64,000 nucleotides of DNA from Sphingobacterium sp. Lineage in GTDB: Bacteria > Bacteroidota > Bacteroidia > Sphingobacteriales > Sphingobacteriaceae. The stretch's first letter is position 1. The number at the start of each line of letters is the position of its first letter. A program made the translations under genes and the position numbers. Positions 34,817 through 41,280 of this stretch are shown one piece after another. The stretch is from contig JAITTY010000006.1 in NCBI GenBank assembly GCA_031286695.1, positions 620,001-684,000 of the forward strand. Reading direction: 5' to 3'. The notes under the pieces are model-generated. The model did no database searches, was not told the DNA's origin, and worked only from the letters and a program-made list of their open reading frames with translations.

Positions 34817-36069
34817 TAGAATAAGGTCAATTGGCTATTGGAAGCTGCGATTTGTGCTTGAGGGTTGCGTTCAAGAATGGACTTTCTGATATTTTCGGGG
34901 TAGTGGAAGCCCGCGGTTATCAATGTATCCTGGCAGACTATAAAATATTTGGCGCGATTATAGGCAATTCCCATTTTTCGAAGCTGGTGCTCTTTTAGTT
35001 TTCCATATTTGCGCGCCTGTACAATTTTGTTGGCGGACTGTCTGCCAATTCCCGGAACTCGAATAATCCATTCGTAACTAGCAGTGTTGATGTCGATAGG
35101 AAAGAATTGAGGGTTGCGCAGCGCCCAAGCTAGCTTTGGGTCTATTTCCAGATCGAGCTGCTGATGTGTGCTATTGAGTATTTCATGGAGTGAAAAGCCA
35201 TAAAACCTAAGTAACCAATCTGTCTGATAAAGTCTGTTTTCACGTACAAGAGGCGGTGATGTTCCAATCTGGGGGAGGTTGGAGTCGGTCGCGTTAATGG
35301 GTATATAGCCCGAATAATAAACCCGTTTGAGATTATAATCTTTATAGAATGCATTAGCAGTCTGCATAATCTGTAGGTCACTTTCTGGCGTAGCTCCAAT
35401 AACCATTTGGGTACTTTGGCCCGCCGGTACAAATAAAGGCGTTTTCTTATTGATTTTTCGATCCTGTCGTAGGTTTAGAATCTCATTTTTAACAATAGCC
35501 AACGGCTCGCGAACGGATTGATGATCCTTTTCAGGAGCAACCAACTTGAGCCCTTCCTCCGTGGGAATTTCGAGATTCACACTCATTCGGTCAACATATA
35601 GCCCTGCTTCTTTTAATAACAATTCACTGGCGCCAGGAATGGCTTTCAGATGGATATAACCATTAAAACGTTCTTCAGTACGAAGTTTCTTAACGACTAA
35701 CATTAAGCGTTCCATGGTGTAGTCTGCGGATTTGAAAATACCCGAACTTAAAAAAAGGCCTTCGATGTAATTACGGCGGTAAAAGTTCATGGTCAATTCG
35801 ACAACTTCCTTGACCGAAAATGCAGCTCGTTGCACATCATTGCTACGCCGGCTAACACAAAAGGAACAATCGTAGATGCAATAATTGGTCATTAGGATTT
35901 TTAAGAGGGAGACACAGCGGCCATCTTCGGTGTAGGTATGACAAATACCACTAGCTGACGAATCGCCAATACCACCATTATTCTTTCGTTTACTTCCGCT
36001 CGAACTACAGCTTACGTCATATTTTGCGGCATCAGCCAGTATCTGCAATTTATCATCAAATCCAAACAT
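34816..36069 (-). CDS. Radical-SAM putative DNA modification/repair protein (TIGR03916 type)
   Basis: A 417-residue protein. The cluster-binding motif is C64, C68, C71 in NYCIYDCSFC, which is the CX3CX2C radical-SAM signature, preceded by CHTYTEDGRC. The barrel includes GLFLSSGIF and the AGQSTQMVIGATPE segment. A C-terminal helix-hairpin-helix-like motif, RVPGIGRQSANKIVQARKYG (about 345-364), suggests DNA contact. With the DUF4130 partner it forms the known two-gene pair proposed to act on DNA lesions. A perfect inverted repeat lies 27 bases before the start, possibly a stress-responsive operator. Confidence 0.9.
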   Translation of the reverse strand: MFGFDDKLQILADAAKYDVSCSSSGSKRKNNGGIGDSSASGICHTYTEDGRCVSLLKILMTNYCIYDCSFCVSRRSNDVQRAAFSVKEVVELTMNFYRRNYIEGLFLSSGIFKSADYTMERLMLVVKKLRTEERFNGYIHLKAIPGASELLLKEAGLYVDRMSVNLEIPTEEGLKLVAPEKDHQSVREPLAIVKNEILNLRQDRKINKKTPLFVPAGQSTQMVIGATPESDLQIMQTANAFYKDYNLKRVYYSGYIPINATDSNLPQIGTSPPLVRENRLYQTDWLLRFYGFSLHEILNSTHQQLDLEIDPKLAWALRNPQFFPIDINTASYEWIIRVPGIGRQSANKIVQARKYGKLKEHQLRKMGIAYNRAKYFIVCQDTLITAGFHYPENIRKSILERNPQAQIAASNSQLTLF

Positions 36070-36095
36070 GATTTATTCTTCAATATTTGGTTGTA

Positions 36096-36120
36096 AAAAT
36101 ACTAATATTATTAGTATTTT
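36096..36120. promoter_or_regulatory. Palindromic operator candidate upstream of the radical-SAM repair genes
   Basis: AAAATACTAAT (36096-36106) and ATTAGTATTTT (36110-36120) are perfect 11-base inverted arms with a three-base centre, 27 bases before the radical-SAM start. On the minus strand TATTTTTA within it is close to a -7 element. It looks like a repressor site over the promoter. Confidence 0.5.
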
Positions 36121-36249
36121 AGATATGTAAAATTACTTGATTTACTTTTTTGTAGCCGTATTTTTCCCATTGTTCACTGCAGATTACTTGAATTTATTAA
36201 AAAATAAACGATTTGTGATAGGATACTGTTCATTCATAAACTACATATT

Positions 36250-36756
36250 ATGGCAGAGAATAATTTAAGTAATAAAGAAGCACTAGAAAAGCTAAAAGTA
36301 ATTGTTGATCAAATTGATATAGGGACAATCTGTTCCTTTCCAGTAGATTCTGCTTATCCGCACGGCGTGCCGATGAGCAGACAGGAGGTGGATGAAGAGG
36401 GGAATATATGGTATATCTGTTCGGCTGAAAGTGAGACTTTTAAAAATATTTCACGGGATCCAAGAGTTTCTCTATTTTATGCTGATCCAAAACACTACAC
36501 TTTTTTGAGTATTAATGGTATGGCGAACCTTTCGCGGGATCAGGAACGGATAGATCGCTATTGGAACAAAATGATGGAGGGATGGTTTGCAAAAGGTAAG
36601 GAGGATCCCAATATTAGGTTGCTACAGGTGACGCCTAAAGATGCACATTATTGGGATTCAAACTCCAATATGATCGTTAATCTGTTTAAGATGCTAAAAG
36701 CTACTGTAACAGGTGAGACCGAAGACATAGGTAAAGAAGGAGATCTGAATATTTAG
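36250..36756 (+). CDS. Pyridoxamine 5'-phosphate oxidase-like flavin-binding protein
   Basis: A 168-residue protein of the split-barrel flavin family, similar to general stress protein 26. Features are IGTICSFPVDSAYPHGVPMS (strands 1-2), IWYICSAESETFKNISRDPR (the strand plus the SxK-type phosphate loop) and VSLFYADPKHYTFLSINGMA. A C-terminal DAHYWDSNSNMIVNLFKM contains the W-x-S segment of this subgroup. It probably binds FMN or F420-like flavin and acts in oxidative or general stress. The gene stands alone with a strong terminator and is divergent from the repair pair. Confidence 0.87.
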   Translation: MAENNLSNKEALEKLKVIVDQIDIGTICSFPVDSAYPHGVPMSRQEVDEEGNIWYICSAESETFKNISRDPRVSLFYADPKHYTFLSINGMANLSRDQERIDRYWNKMMEGWFAKGKEDPNIRLLQVTPKDAHYWDSNSNMIVNLFKMLKATVTGETEDIGKEGDLNI

Positions 36757-36778
36757 CGCGTAAGAAATGGCAGAAAAC

Positions 36779-36812
36779 AAAAGCTCCTCTGTTTCGAAGC
36801 AGAGGAGCTTTT
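36779..36812 (+). terminator. Intrinsic terminator after the flavin-binding protein gene
   Basis: AAAAGCTCCTCTG (36779-36791) pairs perfectly with CAGAGGAGCTTTT (36800-36812). The convergent small gene ends 32 bases beyond, so it may serve both strands. Confidence 0.88.
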
Positions 36813-36843
36813 ATATAGAACAAACTTTCGTTGCCATAAATTG

Positions 36844-36996
36844 TCACGCATTCCCCTTTATTACACGTAAAAGAACTGCGATAATAGCAATTACCAAAAG
36901 AATATGAATTATCCCGCCGCTAACAAACCCTCCAAAAAAACTGATTGCCCATATTAGGACCAAAATAACAGCGATCGTATACAATAGATTTCCCAT
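36844..36996 (-). CDS. Small two-helix membrane protein (Lmo0937-like)
   Basis: 50 residues from ATG at 36996 to TGA at 36844-36846, reading MGNLLYTIAVILVLIWAISF, then FGGFVSGGIIHILLVIAIIA and VLLRVIKGNA. Two hydrophobic helices are joined by a glycine-rich turn and end in a basic tail. This is the pattern of the Lmo0937 family of tiny membrane proteins, common in Bacteroidota and of unknown function, often linked to stress. It lies downstream of, and convergent with, the flavin-binding protein. Confidence 0.75.
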   Translation of the reverse strand: MGNLLYTIAVILVLIWAISFFGGFVSGGIIHILLVIAIIAVLLRVIKGNA

Positions 36997-37401
36997 AACA
37001 ATGAATATATATGTTTATTGAATAACAATATTCAGCAGGAGATGGTTTACTATTTTTCGTTTTTTTGATAATTACGCAACATTGATCTACCTGAAATAAG
37101 TTGATACCAGGTATTCGCTGATAATCTGATTGATCGTGTAGGCAAGCTCCTTTGTGTTAGTTTAGTAGCTTATATTTTTGAATATATTATTGGAATTGAA
37201 ACAACAGATTGTCTTAAATTGAAAAAAAAATGGTTTTATAAGTATTTTTTAATAAAATTTATTGTTTTGTTGTTGTGGTATTGTGTTTTATTCTGTTTAT
37301 AACGAATATTGTTGTAAGTATTTACACAGAATCTTTCATAGGGAAAATGCTATGTGAAGTATACTGCCAATGAAATAATAAACTGAAAAATTGATAGAAA
37401 G
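36997..37401. other. 405-base AT-rich spacer without a gene
   Basis: The interval is very AT-rich, with runs such as GAAAAAAAAATGG near 37219 and a TTTATTGTTTTGTTGTTG stretch near 37258. I see no reading frame, RNA gene or clear repeat. It should contain the promoters of the divergent small membrane protein and DsbD-alpha-like genes, but no complete TTG/TAnnTTTG pair is visible. Confidence 0.4.
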
Positions 37402-37851
37402 ATGAAAAAGATTTTATTTTTAATGACTATGGTTATGTTCGCCATTACGGGGGTGTTTGCGCAGATTCATAAACCTGTTAAATGGACTGTAGCTAGCAAA
37501 AAACTGAATAACAAGGAAGCTATGGTCTATGTGAAGGCAACTATTCAAGATGGTTGGCACATTTACTCTCAAAATATAAAAGATGGTGGTCCAATTCCAA
37601 CATCTTTCAATTTCGCTAAGGCTGCTGATTATGCTTTGGTAGGCAAGACAGCTGAATCAAAACCAAAGATCAAACACGAAGAAGTTTTCAAAATGGATGT
37701 AGGATACTTCACCAATGAAGTGATCTTTCAACAAAAGGTGTCGCTCACTAAAGGGACAGCAACAGTAAAAGGTTCAGTAAAATGGCAAGCTTGTGACGCT
37801 TCACAATGTCTTCCTGAAGATGAATATGCTTTTGCTGTAACGATCAAATAG
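37402..37851 (+). CDS. Secreted DsbD-alpha-like (thiol interchange N-terminal) domain protein
   Basis: A 149-residue protein with signal peptide to about residue 20 (VFAQ). The mature part is a single immunoglobulin-like domain as in the N-terminal domain of DsbD. It has WHIYSQNIKDGGPIPTSFNF, then VIFQQKV, and near the end WQACDASQCLPEDE with the cysteine pair C-x4-C that accepts electrons in DsbD. The transmembrane and thioredoxin parts of DsbD are absent. It is a standalone domain, as often found in Bacteroidota, probably passing reducing equivalents in the periplasm. Confidence 0.87.
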   Translation: MKKILFLMTMVMFAITGVFAQIHKPVKWTVASKKLNNKEAMVYVKATIQDGWHIYSQNIKDGGPIPTSFNFAKAADYALVGKTAESKPKIKHEEVFKMDVGYFTNEVIFQQKVSLTKGTATVKGSVKWQACDASQCLPEDEYAFAVTIK

Positions 37852-37931
37852 TTTAAGGAATAGCAATTAAGCATCTAAAGCGATTTGGCGCTGAGGATAA
37901 TTGATAGAAAAAGGAAAAATTAAGGATAAAG

Positions 37932-37961
37932 GCTAGGTATGATTACCTAGCTTTTTTTTTT
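37932..37961 (+). terminator. Intrinsic terminator after the DsbD-alpha-like gene
   Basis: GCTAGGT (37932-37938) pairs with ACCTAGC (37945-37951), followed by a run of about ten T. Confidence 0.8.
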
Positions 37962-38060
37962 CTGACAGTGTCTGATGTTATTGGCCAGAAAGAACCTTCA
38001 GTTCGCTTTCATTGTTTTCGGTGTCTGCGAAATCATGAAGGTTTTGTTTAAAGGGGCCAT

Positions 38061-38126
38061 TTGGTATAAAAAATAGGCTCTTTTGTATAATTTGTTAAAT
38101 CTATTTTTTGGGGAATTTTAGCTTTG
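38061..38126 (+). promoter_or_regulatory. LytTR-type direct-repeat promoter of the HD-domain gene
   Basis: TTGGTATAA (38061-38069) and TTTGTATAA (38082-38090) are direct repeats with a 21-base period. TAGCTTTG (38119-38126), a perfect -7 element, begins after a 28-base gap. The same geometry occurs at 60338-60403 and, on the minus strand, at 62582-62517. No -33 TTG is present at normal spacing, which fits activator dependence. The ATG follows the -7 element by only five bases, so the leader is very short. Confidence 0.7.
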
Positions 38127-38131
38127 TTTAA

Positions 38132-38749
38132 ATGGATTACACAAACTTACTTCAGCAGGCAGATCATTTTTTAGTGCATAGTTATCGGGAGAACCACCAT
38201 CCACAGCTTTGCTTTCATACCATGGATCGGGTTCGTGATATTGTAAATGCGGTAGCCACGTTGAGTGAAAAGTATAACTTGACAGACGAAGATAAATTTG
38301 TGATAAACTGCGCGGCTTATTTTCAGGATATCGGTTATTTGTATGACGGCGTAAAAGGAACGCGGTTGAGGAGTGTATCGGTAGCTCGTTGTTTTTTACA
38401 GGAACATTTGGTTGCGGACTCGGTAATAAAAAAAATTGAAATGTGTATTCTCGCAACAAGGCCATCGAAAAAGCCTGAAAATCTCCTGGAGGAAATAGTC
38501 GTGGATGCGGTCTCATTTCATTTGGGCAGTAAAAGCTTTGTTGACCTTAATCAAAGGATGTATCTGGAGGTAAATTATAGAAAAAATCAAGTGATCGATG
38601 AACGTATCTGGTGTACACTCACGCTAATCTTCCTGCGAAACCATACTTACTTTACAGAGGAAGCGCGTCTATTGAGGGAGAGTATAAAGCGGAAAAATAT
38701 CACCTATTTCGTAAAAAGACAAATTATCGGAAAACAGTTGTTTGTCTGA
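38132..38749 (+). CDS. HD-superfamily protein with degenerate metal-binding motif
   Basis: A 205-residue helical protein. The first histidine is H29 (CFHTMDRV). The position of the HD doublet reads AAYFQDIGYLYD, so the metal ligand histidine is Q65 followed by D66. Family members normally have FHDIG or FHDTG. Later, VVDAVSFHLGSKSF keeps the acidic residue of the C-terminal motif. Without H65 the protein may have lost phosphohydrolase activity or bind metal differently. Its promoter carries the same 21-base direct repeats as the LytTR locus at 60 kb. The outer-membrane gene behind it overlaps its end. Confidence 0.75.
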   Translation: MDYTNLLQQADHFLVHSYRENHHPQLCFHTMDRVRDIVNAVATLSEKYNLTDEDKFVINCAAYFQDIGYLYDGVKGTRLRSVSVARCFLQEHLVADSVIKKIEMCILATRPSKKPENLLEEIVVDAVSFHLGSKSFVDLNQRMYLEVNYRKNQVIDERIWCTLTLIFLRNHTYFTEEARLLRESIKRKNITYFVKRQIIGKQLFV

Positions 38750-38783
38750 ACTAATGATGTTTTGTATTGTAAAAATGATAAAG

Positions 38784-39374
38784 ATGGATCGATTAAAGCT
38801 AATGCACTGTGCAAAGTTAATTTGCTTTTTGATAATGGGATTGTTCGGTTTCAAGTCTGTATGTTATGCGCAAATGGGGGTTGGACTTCGGATTGGTGCT
38901 AATATTTCGCGTGCAAATGGTAATGCATTCGGTGGCAATAGAATGGGGTATCAATTAGGAGGAGATCTAATTTTTCCCCTCAATAGTAAGATGGATATCC
39001 AAGTTGAACCTACTTACAATTTGACCCGAATACGTGTCAACGACAATACAGCTTCTCTGTCCGGAGGCCTGTCCAAAGGTACCCGCTCGCTAAAATACCT
39101 CAACACGCCGGCATATCTTAAAATTAATTTTACGGGGAAATTTTCGGTCCTGGGTGGCCTAGACTTTAATCTGTTGCTGAACGACGATGCCTATAAACTC
39201 AATAATGGAACACCAGCGTTCAACAGTCGCACACGTATAGGCTACGCATTGGGAATAGACCTTGGGGCGTTGTATTTTAGATATCGTCAATTCAAAAAGA
39301 ATAATAAAATTGTAGACAACTGGGATGCGCATATTGACCAATATCAACTGGGATTTAAAGTGCGTTTGTTTTAA
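38784..39374 (+). CDS. Outer-membrane beta-barrel protein (PorT-like)
   Basis: The frame opens at 38742 inside the preceding gene. I choose MDRLKLMHCAKLICFLIMGL (38784) because it gives a normal signal peptide ending CYAQ; 38775 is also possible. The mature part (about 168 residues) reads VGLRIGANISRANG, then LGGDLIFPLNSKMDIQVEPT, with repeated amphipathic strands ending YQLGFKVRLF (terminal aromatic). This is the PorT/outer-membrane beta-barrel type common in Bacteroidota. It is probably co-transcribed with the HD gene. Confidence 0.8.
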   Translation: MDRLKLMHCAKLICFLIMGLFGFKSVCYAQMGVGLRIGANISRANGNAFGGNRMGYQLGGDLIFPLNSKMDIQVEPTYNLTRIRVNDNTASLSGGLSKGTRSLKYLNTPAYLKINFTGKFSVLGGLDFNLLLNDDAYKLNNGTPAFNSRTRIGYALGIDLGALYFRYRQFKKNNKIVDNWDAHIDQYQLGFKVRLF

Positions 39375-39706
39375 GTAAATAGTTTCACTGGTAGGTAACC
39401 TTTACAGACTTTCCTGTGCTGTAAGCTGAGCCGCTCTGATTTTGCTACATCAGGCGGCTTTTACTTTTTGTTGATTTACTAGTTGTTGTTTGTCAATAGG
39501 CCTTACCAGTGGCTGCGAGTAAAAAATGTTCGTTATCGATATGGAAAGAAAAAAGGTGGAGGTATCGGATAATTGATCGAACCGGACTGTAGCTATTGGA
39601 GTACTGATCATATCTTACGCCAGCAGATTACTGATCATGTAAATGAGACTGATTGAATAATAAGATCTTCAAGGGAGAAGTTGTTTGACTTATATTTATT
39701 AATAAA
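39375..39706 (+). other. Spacer containing a terminator, otherwise no gene
   Basis: A hairpin at 39429-39459 (AGCCGC-TCTGAT / ATCAG-GCGGCT) followed by TTTTACTTTTTG is an intrinsic terminator for the upstream pair. Beyond it, TACTGATCAT occurs twice near 39603 and 39631, about 29 bases apart. No reading frame longer than chance was found in the remainder. Confidence 0.55.
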
Positions 39707-39746
39707 GCAACTGTGTTGCATTTATGTCTTTTTGTTTTTACATTTG
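39707..39746 (+). promoter_or_regulatory. Promoter with overlapping operator for the metal GTPase gene
   Basis: TTG (39716-39718), a 20-base spacer and TACATTTG (39739-39746) match the consensus exactly. The ATG at 39763 lies 16 bases further, which fixes the start and rejects the ATG at 39724. The inverted repeat GCAAC-TGT-GTTGC (39707-39719) covers the -33 element. A metal-sensing repressor such as Zur is a reasonable inference given the downstream gene. Confidence 0.65.
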
Positions 39747-39762
39747 TTTAAACGAAATTACT

Positions 39763-40974
39763 ATGAGCAGCATTTCCCCAAAATTTAAATTGCCTGTCAC
39801 CGTTTTAAGTGGATTTTTAGGCGCAGGAAAAACAACACTTTTGAATCATATTCTGCACAATAAGGAGGGCAAGAAAGTTGCCGTTATTGTCAATGATATG
39901 AGTGAGGTCAACATCGATGTACAGACGGTTGAACGCGAAAATGTGCTTTCGCGAACAGAAGAAAAGTTAGTGGAAATGAGCAACGGATGTATTTGTTGTA
40001 CACTAAGGGAGGATCTGATGGTCGAAGTGGAGCGCTTGGCAAAAGAAAATCGATTTGACTATCTACTCATAGAGAGTACTGGTATCTCAGAGCCTATTCC
40101 AGTCGCACAGACATTCAGTTATGTTGGTGCTGATCAGGTAATTGATTTGTCTAGGTTTAGTTATATCGATACTATGGTAACGGTTGTAGATTGTTTCAAC
40201 TTTGCTAAAGATTTTGGAAGTGCCGATACCTTGTTGGATCGGAAACTAACGGATGATGACTATGACAATAGGACAATTGTTAATCTGTTGACCGATCAGA
40301 TCGAATTTGCAAATGTTATTCTTCTGAACAAAGCTGATCTGGTGTCTGAAGAGACTCTGGGTACCTTGGAAGCGGCTATTGGGCGGCTCAATCCAGGAGC
40401 TAAACTTCTTCGTACACAGTTTGGGCGTGTTGATCCCAAAGAGATTATGGGTACCGGTTCGTTCGACTTTGACGAAGCTTCCTCTTCGGCAGGTTGGATC
40501 AAGGAGCTTGAAAACGAACATAAGCCCGAAACAGAAGAGTATGGGATTTCATCGTTTGTCTTTCGGTCCCAACGTCCATTCCATCCACAGCGATTGCATC
40601 AATATCTCAATGAGCGGTATCCGCACAATATCCTACGGGCTAAAGGTCTCCTTTGGTTGGCTTCGCGACCGAATCTTGCGATCAGTTTTAGTCAGGCAGG
40701 TGGAAGCGTAAGATTAGAAAGCGCAGGTTCCTGGTGGAGCAGCATGCCCGAAGAGCAGCGTTACGAATACCCCAGTTATGCTGAAATAAGAACTGAGCTC
40801 CTTCAACGTTGGCATCCGGAGTGGGAAGATCGAAAGAATGAACTGGTATTTATAGGTCAGGATCTGGATAGAGAAAAATATACAGCAGAACTGGAAGAAT
40901 GCCTTCTGACTGAAGAAGAGGCCGATGACTGGCGTTTTACCTGGTGGAAAGATGAATTTCCTAAAAATATTTAA
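39763..40974 (+). CDS. COG0523-family metal GTPase (zinc chaperone-like)
   Basis: A 403-residue protein from [20 protein letters not shown]. Walker A is GFLGAGKTT (residues 17-25). The metal site is GCICC with C76, C78 and C79. ESTGISEP and the guanine-specificity NKAD follow. A CobW C-terminal domain begins near [17 protein letters not shown] and ends with an acidic segment. The CxCC motif and long C-terminal domain fit the zinc-linked subgroup (ZigA/YciC-like) rather than cobalamin or nitrile hydratase partners. An operator-like palindrome over its promoter supports metal repression. Binding and delivery of zinc under limitation is the family expectation. Confidence 0.88.
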   Translation: MSSISPKFKLPVTVLSGFLGAGKTTLLNHILHNKEGKKVAVIVNDMSEVNIDVQTVERENVLSRTEEKLVEMSNGCICCTLREDLMVEVERLAKENRFDYLLIESTGISEPIPVAQTFSYVGADQVIDLSRFSYIDTMVTVVDCFNFAKDFGSADTLLDRKLTDDDYDNRTIVNLLTDQIEFANVILLNKADLVSEETLGTLEAAIGRLNPGAKLLRTQFGRVDPKEIMGTGSFDFDEASSSAGWIKELENEHKPETEEYGISSFVFRSQRPFHPQRLHQYLNERYPHNILRAKGLLWLASRPNLAISFSQAGGSVRLESAGSWWSSMPEEQRYEYPSYAEIRTELLQRWHPEWEDRKNELVFIGQDLDREKYTAELEECLLTEEEADDWRFTWWKDEFPKNI

Positions 40975-41280
40975 AACTATTTGTGTTCCTGAATGGTCCA
41001 ATCAATAGGTAATGTAGGTTAGATATTGTATTTTTTCAAAGGCTGGGAATTAATTTCCTGGCCTTTCTTGTTATTGGTCAGTATCGAGAAATCTAGACTC
41101 GTAACGTGTTTTCTCAATTTACTTTATTTCGTTTGGGAATTGGGAAAAGCATACCGTGCATTAACCTCTGAGTTCAGGGAGACTAAAGCACAGGGTTCTG
41201 TGCAAGTAGAAAAAAACAAAACCTTTTTTGCCTTATCGTTGTGTTAAGATAGAAAGATAGTTACCATTAAAAATAGGCGT
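40975..41280 (+). other. 306-base spacer with a terminator
   Basis: AAAGGCTGGGAATT and TTTCCTGGCCTTT (about 41038-41066) form an imperfect hairpin followed by CTTGTTA, a plausible terminator for the GTPase gene. A frame at 41026-41247 has no recognisable protein features and overlaps this hairpin, so I do not call it. No promoter consensus pair for ligD is visible. Confidence 0.45.

Noticed and set aside
41026..41247. Open frame of 73 codons before ligD
   Set aside because: It overlaps a terminator-like hairpin and its translation has no recognisable pattern.
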